A stretch of 64,000 bases of DNA, taken from assembly GCA_029817715.1 (NCBI GenBank), contig JARUPY010000332.1, forward strand, positions 40,623-104,622. The letters run 5' to 3'. A model generated the notes under the pieces. That model made no database searches and had not been told where the DNA came from. It saw only the letters and a list, made by a program, of their open reading frames with translations. A program made the translations under genes and the position numbers. Positions 39,833-53,994 of the stretch are shown one piece after another. Origin of the DNA: Melastoma dodecandrum. Taxonomy: Eukaryota; Streptophyta; Magnoliopsida; Myrtales; Melastomataceae. Position 1 is the stretch's first letter, and the number at the start of each line of letters is the position of its first letter.

Positions 39833-41745
39833 TCAGACTTTTCCAAACAACAATGCAACGACAGAGGCAATTACGAGGATGCAAAAGCCGGCACTCGCTT
39901 TCAGACCGGAACTGTCATTGGGAAGCGTAGGGAATTGGTCCGGGAGAGGCATTTGACAGTCTTCGCCGTTGAAATAAATCTTCCTTGGGAAAGCCCAGCC
40001 GTCCTTCAATGTAAATGCATCGCGATTCTTCTGCAGGATAATATCTGTCGCAACTGAACCAAGCCGGTCTTTCTCTGCTTGCTGCAGTTCGCTGTTGTAA
40101 TTGTCTATCCCCCAGAAGAGAGCAACGCTATCTGCAGCATTTTCAATGATGATTAAATTGATCCAACATTTTATTGCCACTTGCGTTACCCTGGGGAGTA
40201 GTAAGTCGCCCTTACCTTCGAGTCCGGCTGTCGGAAGGAGAGAACTGTTGAAGCTGTATACGATTGTGTTCTGGCTGAAACCAGGATGCTGCACCAACAA
40301 ATTCCAGTGCGAGTAATTCCTCTTGTAATTAAAGTTTGATACCGTCAATTTCACCCTCCAATAGTCAACATAGTTGTTCTTCACATGCCAGTGGATGCCA
40401 ACTGGGCAGTTGTGGTCGCTACATCGCAGAATGTCAGGATTGCCGAGTGCATCCGACTGCGACAGATGATTCCCTTTGCTGCATGTAATGAATGCAGGTG
40501 CTTCTATCGAGAGGATGTTGTACCATTTCTTTAATGGATGATTTCAAATAGAAATTACCTTGTGCATGAATCAGCCTTCTGACCTGCTTCTTTGCAACCA
40601 CAGCTGCAACTGGGACAGCCAGTGACTTTTGGATTATAGAAACTTGAGAGAGAAACACAGCAGACCGGCGTTTGTTTAGCCAATATGCTCGAGTATGAAC
40701 AAGCTGATTTCCATGTTCCTGAAATTCAGGAAAAAAAATATCATCAAGAGCATCGTCCGGATGTAAAACGGAGCATATGTTGAGCCCCTTTTATCATTTA
40801 AGCAATTAACATAAGTTATAATCAGGACTCTATTAAGAAAACTCACTAAGAACTTGCACTTCTCTCCTTCCTCCAATATCAGAAGAGATTGTTGGATCGG
40901 TGTCGATCAGCGGGCTACAAGTATAACCAGGACCTGGTGCCACCAGAGTGAGGTTTAGTGGCGGATAGCCACTTGTATTCTGCTCCAATCTTCCTACACG
41001 GATGTCAAACGACGAGAATGACTTGGAAGGATCCACAGCCCATGCTGAGAGGACCCCACCACGACAACAGTCACCTGACCTGTTCTCTTTGGAGGAATCA
41101 GGGAGGTCACGTATGACAGGGCTCTTCAGGCAGGAATGCGGAATTTCATCCATGAAGGACGAGCAATTTCCATTCTGTGTGGCATAAGCACCGGATATCG
41201 ACCATATAACCTCATCTTTGGCCCAAGTCCACCCCAACTGCCAACCCAGCTTGTCCACATGCCGATACAGCTGATAATTTTGTATGGTAACCCTTGCCTG
41301 AAAAAGAAAGGACCCACCGCTCAGAGTTTTTTCTACTTTTCCACGCTCAAATTCATAGCCAACATATGAAATATTAGGCAGGATTACTTCCTTACCAGGA
41401 AACTCTATAAATCTGCAGGTGATTGCAGAAAGGAACAAGTACTAGCATAGATAATGATATGAAGGTACAAATCCTCCATATACTCACCAGGTATCCATCG
41501 TCTGTCCACTTGTGAATATCGAAAACAACTGTGACATTTCCATATGGATCCCTGGGGTCATAGCAATCTGGAACAAGAACATCGCATACAAGCGAAAAGC
41601 TTAAGATGCTTGCTGCCAAGCCTCTCCACAGAAAGAGATGCTCGAGGAAGCAATGGACACAACAGGGAAACGGCCTACCTGCTAACCTGTAAAATGTTGC
41701 TAATGCCACAGAAATTGAAAGCAAGGGCCAGAGTGGGGTCTTCAT
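39833..41745 (-). CDS. COBRA-like GPI-anchored cell-wall protein
   Basis: Six exons on the minus strand: 41745-41679, 41567-41488, 41297-40847, 40718-40559, 40478-40216, 40131-39833. In phase, 439 residues. Order: signal peptide (MKTPLWPLLSISVALATFY), carbohydrate-binding-like N-domain (CYDPRDPYGNVTVVFDIHKW, VTIQNYQLYRHVDK, WTWAKDEVIWS), Cys-rich centre with the family's CCVS motif, NNYVDYWRVKLTVSN, GWAFPRKIYFNGEDC, and a hydrophobic tail (GFCILVIASVVALLFGKV) typical of a GPI-anchor signal. COBRA-like proteins guide cellulose deposition and cell expansion or secondary-wall strength. Exon 1 uses a donor after GCAG so that a Cys-Tyr-Asp start of the mature domain is formed. No lesion seen. Confidence 0.93.
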
Positions 41746-43238
41746 CGTTTGTTTAGCCTGATGACAAGGTTAAGACTTTTATGTGGGAAGGAGAAGGGAG
41801 AGACACCAAGTTTACGGATGATAACGATGAGTTCAAGAAGACTCTTGGGAATTTCAAACATAATGTTAAACAAGGGAGGTAAGAATATCATCCATCCTTC
41901 AAAGACAAAACAGTTCCTCGTGGTCCTCTGCATACTATGCAACGAGAAAGCTGACAGTTTGGAAAAAAGGACTTTTGGAATAGGGATGATACAAAGACAG
42001 CAGAGATGACGATGTTGCCATTCCCAGCTACAAGAAACCTTAAACCTCCATTCTTTTGAAACAGGTGTAACATTTGATTCCCGAGTTGATTTGTTTGTCT
42101 TTTTTATGCATTCACCTTCCTTTTACCTATATGTCACACCTCCATAACCCATTTCTCTTTCTCTATCTATTTTCTCCGTCTCCACAAGGACCGTTTCTTG
42201 TTTTGTTTCCAACAATGCGCAGGAGAACTGGCCAAAACAGAAAAGCTACGGAGATCTCAATGGGATTGCATGAGTAGTTTGTCAATATGGTCCGACCGTA
42301 TCATGAATTTTCAGGCAATCCAAAAACATACAATAGCCTCTTTTAGTCCGAAGATGGTGAACCAAATCATAAGATAACTCAGAAAGCATTGGAACCTTCT
42401 CCCACAGATTGGACTTTTAGAACTTTCCTCCCAAACAAATTTATTGGCGACAGCTTCATTCCAGATGAAGTAACTGCTGATGACATCAGAAGCTTAACCT
42501 TAAAATCACACTTCCTCGGAAGACTAATAAAGAAAAAAAACCTCCCCTGTAAAGCATCAACCGGTTAAACTGATAATATTTCTAGTTTCTTGGAGGTGCT
42601 AAAGATGCATAATCGGCAGGACGTGGGAGCGTCAGATACTTGACATTGTCGGATAAATTGGTGAATGAGTATGTTTACTCTTTCTCGATAGAGAACCATG
42701 TTCAAAAAATTCGTGTTCATCTTCTCTATGAGATAAAAGGCTCGGTCATCTCTGTATTCAGAAGAGTTCTTGGGGGAGTGGGGTAGTAGAGACTTAATAC
42801 CTAGCTGAAAAGATGACACGCAGGATGATTGACTCTCATCTCCCTCAAACATTACTTTCTCCCCAACCTCTGGGGCCACATTAATGGATCCTCCAGAATT
42901 TGACCTTTAATGTGAAGCTGCGCCTCTGCATCTTAAATGATCTTCCCACTTGCGAGCAGTTGTTGATATAGCGGGTGCAAATCATGGCAGGGTGATCTCC
43001 CCCACCCCCCATGAATATCATTATGTCTTTCCTATTGCAACTGTCTCATCGTAACAGATTACACAAGATTTGATTGTTGCTAAAGGAGTTCTGACGAGAT
43101 CCTAATTAGTTATCAAAAATCTTTTGTTACCTCATCTGTTAGTCTGTTGTGATTTTTAGATCCTTGTATTTATATATGTGTTGTGAATCCTAATGAGAAA
43201 GGTGCCTTTGAACAGTCTTCTACTGTTTAATCTCTATA
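41746..43238. other. COBRA-like 5' flank and unassigned DNA
   Basis: Promoter side of the COBRA-like gene, then unassigned DNA. A minus frame at 42565-42879 (MAPEVGEKVMFEGDE) is not recognised. The segment from about 43070 looks like the end of a copia LTR, since it leads directly into a PBS-like sequence at 43239. Confidence 0.4.
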
Positions 43239-44060
43239 TGGTATCAAGAGTCAAACTGACTTAGTAGTCTTTCTGTTTTTTTTTTCCTTCTGCCTTCTAT
43301 GGACTCTTCTGTTATTCAGCTCCAAGCACCAACTCATCTCCCCATTAAGCTCACCCATATCAATTTTACGGTTTGACGACGTCAACTAGTCTCCACTATG
43401 TTGGATTGGATCAAGCATAGTGGAGACTAAAGAGAAAGTTAATGAGCACTTTAATGATGTTAGTGGGGTTTGAAATTAAGTCTAAGTGGTGTCCTTTCAT
43501 TTGTCTTGTTGTCTTTTCATTTCCTTTGTTTTGTCTATTTAAGTTTCGTGATGTAATGGTTTCTCTATCAATCTATCTATCAAAAATCTAGAAAATAGCA
43601 TTTGTTCAAAGGTTGTTTGAGTGTTCTTAAGTTTTGGTTCGCCATTCGTCCTACAGAAGGTTGCGCTACAGAAGCTAGCGTCTACAGAAGGTTCTATTGT
43701 TCCCTGTCTCGTTTCTGTTGTAGTTTCTCCTATTGATACATGTTTATTTCCGCAACGTGAGACCCTACACACTCTCATTGGCTATAATCTTTTGTGATAT
43801 ATATATGGGACCACTTCCCCTCCATCTGAATTCCTTGATGTCGCTTAGACGCATCGCAATTCGGCATATACTATCTGGTATCGTCAAAATCAACTCATTG
43901 TCAATGGCATGCTCGGGAGCTGTATTGCTGTTGTTCAACCCCATATCTCATCAGTGTCCACTGCCAAGGAAACCTGAGATCGACTTAAGATGATATATGC
44001 TTACAAGTCTCGTATTAGAATCATGTCTCTGAAAGAACGGATGATCGACAACCCTTTACC
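43239..44060 (+). pseudogene. Ty1/copia PBS and gag remnant
   Basis: TGGTATCAAGAG at 43239 resembles an initiator-Met PBS. It is followed at 43299 by a copia Gag start (MDSSVIQLQAPTHLP, then INFTVW). The frame is broken by a solo LTR at 43399-43769 and resumes with [27 protein letters not shown] and RLKMIYAYKSRIRIMSLKERM, with several stops. There is no RT or integrase downstream. Confidence 0.7.
43399..43769 (+). mobile_element. Solo LTR inserted in the copia gag
   Basis: 371 bp beginning TGTTGGATTG and ending CCCTACA, flanked by CACTA (43394-43398) and CACTC (43770-43774), a 5-bp duplication with one change. Removing it and one flank restores the copia Gag reading (QLVST then LIGYNL). A TATA-like TCTATTTAAG lies at about 43534. 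Type of parent element not determined. Confidence 0.7.
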
Positions 44061-44173
44061 CTTATTTGATGGTAAACCAATCATAAGTCCAGGAATGGCA
44101 CCGTGTAGCCCATTTAACAATTCTCTTCAATCGCCAGAATTGAAAATTTGTCTATAGTAGTTTTTTTTTTTTG

Positions 44174-47100
44174 AGCTCCCTATAGTCAATACAAAGCCTC
44201 TAACTACTGTCTTTCTTTTTTACCAAGACCACAGGATATGCAAAAGGACTCGTACTATGTCGAATTATCCCGGATTCAAACATGTCATGCACCGACCTCT
44301 CTATGATGTCTTTCTGCGAACTATAAGATCCATAGGGTCTTAGATTTAAGCCCTGCACACCCTCCTCCAATGGAATGTAATGGTCATGTCCTCTTTTTGG
44401 AGGCAACCTCTTGGTTCTTCAAATACGGTTGTGAATCTCCTTAATACCTCCTGGATGGGTGCAAGAATGATTTGGTGTTGATCTGTTGATTCGAATGGAT
44501 CCCATTTCCGGTTCCATCTAAAATGGATATCCTCCCTTAACGATAAGGCTTCGGATTATGAAAACGTTTTGGAGTCGCCACTAACCTATTTTAAGTTTAT
44601 GTTAGAAAAACTATAAAGATTCGTATAGGTTCGGGAATTAAGGATTACTAAAAAGCATGCATCACAAAAAAATGAGGCCTTTATCGTGTGTTTCCGATGT
44701 CCAAATTTATTTGAGCTCATTTTTTAGAAAAAGAGATTATTTGAAATAAGAAAAATGATCTCGAGCTCAATATGCTCACGATATCTATGTGAATAATTTT
44801 TATGAAATCATTTCTTAAAAATTGATTTTGGGCAAAATGCAAGCAATATAGATTTATTAATGCCCTTAACTATTTTTAAGCCAAACGGAATTCAAGAGAG
44901 AACCAGGTTTAGGGAAAGTGAGGTTAGTACCATTTCTCGACTTCCCTTTAAAATGAAATGCCCCCGTTAGCGTTGTACCTTACGGTGCTGTTTTATAAGT
45001 AGGTTTATAACGAACCTCGCGAGTCATTGATGCCGAACGTTGATGAGAGTGAAGCCATCTTCGGAGGGCCTTGATCTTCGAGAATCCGAAATAAACCCTC
45101 GAACATAGAATACGTTTATTCTTGTCTTGAAAACGTTGAATGGGGTGCATGCCTTAGTTATCTGTAAGGCACGCCCCAAAATACCTACTCAAGAAATCAA
45201 CACGACGGAGTAAACCGTTCTAGAATAAAAACAAATTGAAATACTAAGCATAATAATTCTAATAAAAAGTCGACCTTTGAACGTAACGTGATTTGAAAAT
45301 TTGGCTCATTTAATAATAAATGTAAATTAATTATTGAGAATTTGTCTCACTTAATAATATTCATAAAGCTTGATTTAACTGGAACGAAACCTACATAAGT
45401 CAAAATTTGAAAACATTCGCACGGATGACATAATGAATGAAATAAAATTAAAAATAGGCAAATAAATCTAAAATTAAAATAACAAAACGGAGGGACAAGA
45501 GAGTAAAGGAAGGGGTTACCGAATTGTCGAGTAGCGCGAGTTGCAGCCGGAGTCATCGAGTGTCTGCATTCCAGGGGCGATGAGTTGGGGCTGCTACCCG
45601 AGATTGATGGAGGAGTAGATGGAGGCCACGAGTAGGAATAATCTGAAGCTTTGATGATGATGAAGTCTTGATTTTTTCTCCCAAATATTTCTTTTTTTCT
45701 TCTTAATCTATGAGATCACATCTTTAATTTTTGTTAAGATTTAATTTGTTCCTTTTATGGATTGTTAGATTTTTAAGAACATGTAATCAAATATTCTTAT
45801 GTGATTTTATTTGATCTCATGAATTTTTTTGTGATTTTATTTTTTGGTAAAAATTGGCTATCAACAGTTCTGTTTAGGAACAATTAATAATCTCATATCT
45901 TTAGAATCCACCGTAAATGCCCTGTTGTCACCCTAGCAAACTCATCTTCCCCGGCTGTTAATCTCATCTTCTTCTCGCCCCACTTGTAATTCATAGTTAA
46001 ATTTGAGAAGTCCTATACTACAGTTTCCAAGAAACTGAGCCATTCCATTTCCAAAATTAATTCACAACCTTTTATGGGCATTACCAGCACCTTTGTCTGA
46101 TACTTTTCTCCCAGCATCTCCCATACAAACGACCTCACCATTGGCATACATTGCACTTCATCCCCGTTAGCTAACATTACCCCTTTGCTGGGAATTGGTT
46201 CAGTTCTGCACTCTACTTGCTTAGCCACCCCCACATCCAGAGAGTTATGAATGATTCCTGAATCAATTAGTATCATTAACCTTCTCTTCTTATATTTCCC
46301 AATTACCTTCATAGATTTGTTCTTAAGGGATAAAGCCACCCCGTGTAGTGCATGTAGAGAAATCATTGGCACTTCTCCACCTTCCTTTGTACAACAATTC
46401 TCTTTCCCCAGGCTTTTACAGGAAATATTTCCCTCTTCTATAGTTACTTCTTCTTTCCAGAATTCCCCTTCGTCTTCCAACATTATTGCATACATCTTTC
46501 TATTACTACACTTGTGGTTAAATGTATATTTCTCATCGCACAAAAAACAAAGCCCTTTCAATCTTTTATCTTCAATTTCTGCTGGGGTAAGGCGTTTGTG
46601 GGTCGATTGATAAACTGGAGGTCTGTTTCCTCCTATTGTTAGACCCCTGCCCCCATTATCCTGTGCTCTATTCCCCATGGTCCATCTGGCATTAGATTTG
46701 TTCACTAGAGTTGCCATCATGCCCCTGGATTGGCCTTGCCACTGTTCCTACCTATTTCCCCCTCGTGAACCCATCTCGTCCTCTTCCTTCCTCCTCACAG
46801 ACCAAGGTCTTTCCTAAAACAATGGCATGATGAAGTGTCTTAGGATTAAATGATGTCATCAGATTCCTATTTTCTCTCTTAAGACCACCTATAAACATCG
46901 CTACCCGATCTTCAGGTGACAAATCCACTAGTGTCACTAAAGACACAAATTCTTCAACATATTCCGAGTAGCTCTTCCCCTCCCTCAACTCCTTAAGCAT
47001 TACGATAGGCCTAGACAATACATTTGGTCTAAACCTAAGTAGCATAGCAGTTGAATACTCCGCCCAACTTATAGGACCTTTATGCTCTCAGTTTCTGCTA

Positions 47101-47505
47101 AATGCATAATGCCAATCTATAGCAAGGCCATTCAAGTGAATGGATGCTACATGAACCCTAATATTTGCTGGTGTTTCATCAAGATAAAAAAAAATGTTTC
47201 CTTTTAAATATCCATTCCTGCACATTACCCCCATCAAAAGACGGAAACTCCACTTTTGCCGGTCTTGTAATCCTGTCTTTCGACCTGGGACTAAAGTAGT
47301 CTCTCCTGCCTCTCGATTGTCCTTCCTCTGACAGCTGCCTCTGCTTTCCTCCACTTTTCCGCTCCATTTCATTCATTCTAGCCGTCAACTCTGCGAACTG
47401 CTTCCCCAGTCCATCGAACTTCCTCATTAGTTCATGTAACACTTGTTTGATCGAATATGATTCCATGGCAGCGTGTCTAGCTTTATGATCAGAAACGAGC
47501 ATCAC
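44174..47505 (-). pseudogene. Ty3/gypsy gag-protease-RT fragment, split
   Basis: Minus strand, from gag start near 47505 (MMLVSDHKARHAAMESY): Gag core (47045-46752, LVTLVDLSPEDRVAMFIGGL), a zinc knuckle (CFLCDEKYTFNHKC near 46550), an aspartic-protease-like LIDSGIIHNS where the usual Thr after Asp is Ser, and then RT (44406-44200, LPPKRGHDHYIPLEEG-type motif, STSPFAYPVVLVKKKD). It ends in CIDYREL followed by a poly-A run (44162-44173 on the plus strand as T). Stops and frameshifts are present. A long LTR-like block (44484-45866) separates protease from RT. RNase H and integrase are absent. Confidence 0.8.
44484..45866 (-). mobile_element. Probable solo LTR inside the Ty3 fragment
   Basis: A 1383-bp block with ends TGTTGAT...ATCAACA interrupts the Ty3 fragment between protease and RT, whose text is continuous on both sides. 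It contains TTTGGAGTCGCCACTAA near 44570, a phrase I associate with long plant LTRs. The immediate flanks (TGATC and GTTCT) do not match, so I see no target duplication and the ends are provisional. Confidence 0.45.
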
Positions 47506-47526
47506 CTAAATTGGGAATCAAGCATT

Positions 47527-47541
47527 CGCGCTCTGATACCA
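47527..47541 (-). other. Primer binding site of the minus-strand Ty3 fragment
   Basis: TGGTATCAGAGCGCG on the minus strand, an excellent initiator-Met match, located four bases inside an LTR end (GCATCA, complement of 47546-47551) and just upstream of the gag frame. It shows that the 5' LTR lies to the right, from 47546 to roughly 47900-48100, though I cannot fix its outer end. Confidence 0.75.
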
Positions 47542-47545
47542 AGTT

Positions 47546-49338
<1,793 letters not shown>

Positions 49339-50169
49339 CTAAATAACCTTTCCCCATGGCATTAGGACATGGTGGCAGGCAGCAGGATTGGATGATGCTG
49401 ATTCTAGCGTCTCGTGGACGACTGAGTTTGACGACACTGAAATCGGGTTGCCCTCTAGCTGTAACATGACGCTCCCCAGTAATTCTGCCAGTATCTTCCT
49501 GAATTCATCCTCCTTCACCGTCTTCCCGTCATCCGCGTCCATCATCTTCATTGCGTCTTCTACCTCCTTGTCCATCTGTCATAATGATAGCATCATTGTT
49601 CTAGTCATTTGCTTTTATGGATGCCACCGTCTATCATGGCCAAGCAGCATATTTTGGAAAGGGAAATCACCTCATCAATGGCACCAACAGGAGGTAAGCC
49701 TGCCGAGGGGGCCAATACATCCAGCGCCACGCACAGGTACTCCATGGAGATCTTCCCGTGGTGATCTTTGGGGATATTCTCAAGAGCCCCGTCCAGTGCC
49801 TGCAATACAACATGAACAGAAATTATACCATTACTCTGATAGTGAGTCCTGGGTGAAGCGGAACTGAGCCACGCGAGTCAACGGCTGAAGGAACCTTGTC
49901 AAACTCGAACTTGTTTGACAGCAATCTCTTGATGCCGTTCCCATTGAAGGTGTTTTCGGTGTGCGCGACTATCACCGGTTTCTCCTTGAGCTGCTGAGGA
50001 AGCCTCTCCCCAACCTTCTTGAACTCAGCAAGGAAAGCCTCTTGTGAAAAGGATTCCCCTGGACGATTATCAATAGACATGTCCAAAACAGGTTCCACAA
50101 TGTTGGCCATTACCTGTGCATAAATCAGGAGTAGTTCAATGCCCTGCAAGTGAGCCTTTTTAACCAAAC

Positions 50170-50200
<31 letters not shown>

Positions 50201-51358
50201 AGAAGAAGAAGAAGAAGAAAAGAGAACCGTTTCCTAAGTGTGTAATCAATCATACTAGATGTCTTACCCAAGGGTCGGAAGAAGGGGGCATGCCCTGGTC
50301 AACAGATAATTTCTCCAAGGCCCCGAGGATTGCATCGCGAAGGGATCCTCCGTCAGGGATGTCGAGCTGGGAGTATATGGAGACCATCTCAGTTTCGAAG
50401 ACGGGTCCGTTGATGAACTCTAAGAGGTCTTCCCCATCAATGCGGAGGATGACAATGGGGTCTCTCTTCAAGCCAGCCGCCATGCCTAGGAGAATATCGG
50501 AGAGCACCTCCTTGAACTCTGACTTGCTCACCTTGTCTTGATTCCCATGTGTGAACTCGTTAAGCACCTGCCCCCAAAAACAAAAAATCCAACAGTCTCT
50601 TCTCTCAACTAGGCTTCTCTGCTAAAAATCCATGATCTTAAACTCAAACACTTGACAAGAAAACAACCCAATGATCCATCAGATTCCCTGTGAGGAGGGT
50701 CCAAGAAAGAAAAGCGGAGAGAACCCACCATTTATTAACTTTTACATGCTAAGTATGCTCAAAAATGAAAAAGAATCCCTTACTACTTAAACTGTTGATT
50801 GGATTTTGAGAGAGTCCAAACGAAATTGGTAGTTGCTTGGATGAGTTATTTCAGATGCAAGCCTTTTCCTTTTTCCTTATATTATTTGGTGGAGGGGAGC
50901 AAGTGGGCGACCGACTAAGGAAAGAAAACGGCATAAAAGATTCAAGTGGAGGTTTGATTTTAGTAGAAGCCAAAACATGATGAGATCAACCTACCAGAGA
51001 CATGCTAATGCCAAATTCCCAGTTTAAACATTTGCAGATGACCGAAATAGTAAGTTGGGTAGTTTGTTTTGTTTTTCCTTGCTGGGTGGTGCGTGTGTGG
51101 GGTGGGGTGGGGGATACCTCGGAGTAGATGTGGTCGGAGTGTGGGGAGGTTCCCTGAGCAGGAAAGCCGAGGGCGGCACCGATGTCGGAAACGGCGGGCC
51201 TGGACAGAGAGCTTACCGTCCTTGTCCAAGTCCAACTGCTTGAACTTATGGTCGACGAAGGAGGTGAATACCTGGTCGTTCTCAACCAACTCCATAATGT
51301 CGGAACCGTCGAGCACCTGCCCGTGCCCGCCATGATGATGATCTGTTTCCCTCTCCAT
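49339..51358 (-). pseudogene. Calcium-binding EF-hand protein gene, exon 1 frameshift
   Basis: Five exons on the minus strand: 51358-51118, 50567-50268, 50113-49895, 49799-49671, 49575-49339. Exons 2-5 are open and in phase. Text such as KSEFKEVLSDILLGMAAGL, LKRDPIVILRIDGEDL, NGNGIKRLLSNKFEFDK and GSVMLQLEGNPISVSSN matches the plant family of Arabidopsis At4g38810. Exon 1 holds an EF-hand loop (DLDKDGKLSV) but then shifts frame. Its length (241) is 8 short of a multiple of three that would join exon 2 in phase, and the expected end of the loop, including the position-12 Glu, is missing. As written the protein stops after exon 1. This is either a recent null allele or pseudogene, or a sequence error. 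A (GA)n(GAA)n microsatellite is in the exon 2-3 intron (50172-50222). Confidence 0.85.
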
Positions 51359-52389
51359 TCAATTAATCTCCGCCTTTCTCGTGACTCTTGTGAAATTACA
51401 ATATATGGACGTAGCTTTTTTTGCTTTGGTTGGGTTTAATCGAGTATCAAACGCAAAGGACAAATGTTGGCGTGCGTGTGCAGGAAAATCTAAGTAAAAG
51501 AAAGAAATGGGCATTTTGGTTTTGGCCACTTATCATTCGGGTGGTCGAGACACGTGGGACGGTTTCTGGCGTTGGCAGGGGGACCAATCATCATCATCGT
51601 ACCTTTTTGTCATATGAAAGGGGAGGGAGGGGGGGGGGGGGGGGGGGACGGTGGGGTGGTCGGTTCATTTATAAATTTTATCCCCACCACTTCTCTTCTA
51701 TTTCTCTATCAACTCACTGGTTTGGTTTGGTTTGGTTTGGCGGGGCGTGGAGAATTTTGGCATCCTATTCGAGAGGACACGCGTCTGCGTGTAAGGGAAG
51801 GGGAAGTGAGAGAGATCCAGCACCTTCTACGACTTCTCCTTTCCCTTTGATAAACATTATATCATCATCATGTTTGACCTTTTTCTGTTTACTCCCTAAA
51901 ACCAATATGGGACGACCGGGGGGTGATGGAGGGTTTGATATTGGCATTATTTACTAAAATGGGATCTTTCTCTTATTCAATAAAGCCCACGGATGAATGG
52001 CTGGCAGAGCCCATAATTAAGTCAATATGGGCCCCACATAGGCCCATAAAGGAGTCAGAGGCGTCCAGTCCAAATATGTCGTCAATATCTTGGCTTCTTC
52101 CTGGGATTCCCTGGGATTTGCTTGCAAGTGGGCGCGACTGTGTCTCAGGCCAAGTGTTTACGGGAAGAATTCCTAGTCACCTTCCTGGGGAGGTTAAGCA
52201 GTTGAGAAGAGGGGCCTTCTTTTCTTAATCGCCCCGAGACAAGATAAGCTTACGTATTACACTTTCCGAGAGGCCCCCTACAACCAATTCACTACCGGTA
52301 ATATTTGTCTAGAGCCCAAAGAAAAAAGGTTAGCTGTCGTCCTCTGTTTGGCATGCAAAAAGGTTGGGATCTGGATAGCAACGACTTCC
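51359..52389. other. EF-hand gene promoter and spacer
   Basis: Upstream region of the EF-hand gene with a run of 19 G (51629-51647) and a TTTGG repeat (51719-51739). No gene recognised. The right part leads into the 3' side of the first SAUR locus. Confidence 0.5.
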
Positions 52390-52660
52390 ATGTCCTTTTA
52401 CGAAGCTTTGCAGCCGACAAGTGAAGTTGATGAAGGCTTCTTCATCATCGCAGGGGATGGTGATCCCCCCCCCCCCCCCTTGGGTTGGTTTAACCCAAAC
52501 TCTTCTTCTGCCTTATCCAGCAAGTCCTGGAAACACGGGTGGTTCAGCAACGAGATCGGTACTAGATGCCTCTTCCTCTGCCACGTATACCGCCAGGTGA
52601 CCTTTCGAGATGGGAAAGACCGAACGCCCATGATGAGTTTTAAGTATACAGAAGCTGAAG
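52390..52660 (-). pseudogene. SAUR pseudogene 1
   Basis: The SAUR core can be read only across three frames: [13 protein letters not shown], then [26 protein letters not shown], then after a 15-base C tract (52465-52479 on plus) [19 protein letters not shown]. One shift lies near 52590 and one at the homopolymer. No ATG-led N-terminus of SAUR type precedes it. SAURs are short auxin-induced proteins that inhibit PP2C-D phosphatases to promote cell expansion. The homopolymer shift may be a sequencing artefact; the other is less easily explained that way. Confidence 0.75.
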
Positions 52661-52777
52661 AGGGGGGGGGGGGAGGTGTGTAGGGGGAAGCTTTCTATGT
52701 TTATTTTGTGTTCAAACTGGGGTAGGATGGGAATCAACTGATCAACTGCAACTATATATATACATGCATATGCATAT

Positions 52778-52795
52778 GGGGGGGGGGGGGGGGGG
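52778..52795. repeat. Poly-G run (18)
   Basis: One of several long G or C runs clustered here. It is preceded by an alternating ATATATACATGCATATGCAT stretch. Confidence 0.9.
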
Positions 52796-52827
52796 TGTGA
52801 ATACCAAGGAATGGATTGAACGTGCAT

Positions 52828-53994
52828 TGGCAGTTGCTGGCTGATTGAATGAAATGATTAAAAAAAAAAGGTATGGTAAATGGGATGGACATCTTTCAAA
52901 TGAAAGCAAAGCTGTGATAGGGACCTCCAACCCCATCCCAAAACGAGGGTGGTCCTGTGTTTGTGTGAGTTTACTATTTTCAAATCTCGAGAAAAGATGA
53001 GCAATGGGTCTACCACCTACAGTGGGTTTGAGATCCTGTCCAGACACAACAGTACATGAGTATATTATTTATTATATATGCCTCCAGAGGAGGAGTCGAT
53101 CAATTCTTGGATTTGGGTCCATTGGCCGTGGTTGGGAGTGTGTTGTAGTCCCCGCTTTGTTTGGATAACAACAAGTATGATTGGACTCATCTTCGCAATG
53201 CACCCCTGCCTTATGTACAGGATTCAACTCATGTTTCCTACAACCTCTCCCCTTCTTTTTTAATGGGATTAGCAAAGGATGATAACCCAATGTGTGCCGT
53301 CTCTGTCCCGTATGTGTTCCTCTCGTGAAGTGTTGGCGCTTTTATAATAACATCATATTCGAACGCCTCACTTCCAAATATTAGTTGGTGGGGGAACTAC
53401 TGATGTTATTATTAGCATATGATCAATTTCCACCCTTCTCCTATTGATTGTTGATTTGCTTGCTGTCCAAGAGTCCCCCCCCCCGTGTTTTTTTTTTTAA
53501 GAAAGGATTGAGATCTCAGTTTCCCTTTGTTGATCTCATCTTCTCGTTTATACTTACGTTCCTCTGTATAATTCCATGCAGTGAAATCCCATTTGACTCT
53601 TGAATTGACTTACTGCATATCCCACCTCGCTCCTTTACTTCACATTGAATTGACTGCACCCGCCATCGACACAGTAAACACCTAATAAAAAAAAATTATT
53701 TACTTTCGAAGGATAGGATGTATAGTTGCTTACTGGTTCATTTTAAACTGGTGTTGTTGTTTTTTTTTTTTTAATCTCTGGCATGAAAGAAAAATGTGGG
53801 TTGCATTCCATAAGATATGGCCATCGCTGTAGCTGTGGTGCAAACTGGATTAGAACCCCTTTAAATGAAGAGATTTCGTATCTGTTGATAACAATCCTAA
53901 TATAAAAAAAAAAACATCAGGAATGAATAATAATACATCCACGATCTTCTCAGCGGAAGGTGAACAATGAGAGACAGAAGCTATAATTATCTAT
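52828..53994. other. Spacer between SAUR loci
   Basis: No gene recognised. Contains runs of C (53477-53484), T and A, and AT-rich DNA. The plus frame at 53078-53263 has no family features. Confidence 0.5.

Noticed and set aside
44162..44173. Poly-A tail of a processed retrogene
   Set aside because: The T run (A on the minus strand) follows Ty3 RT text in mid-domain; it looks like a break point, not the tail of a processed mRNA.
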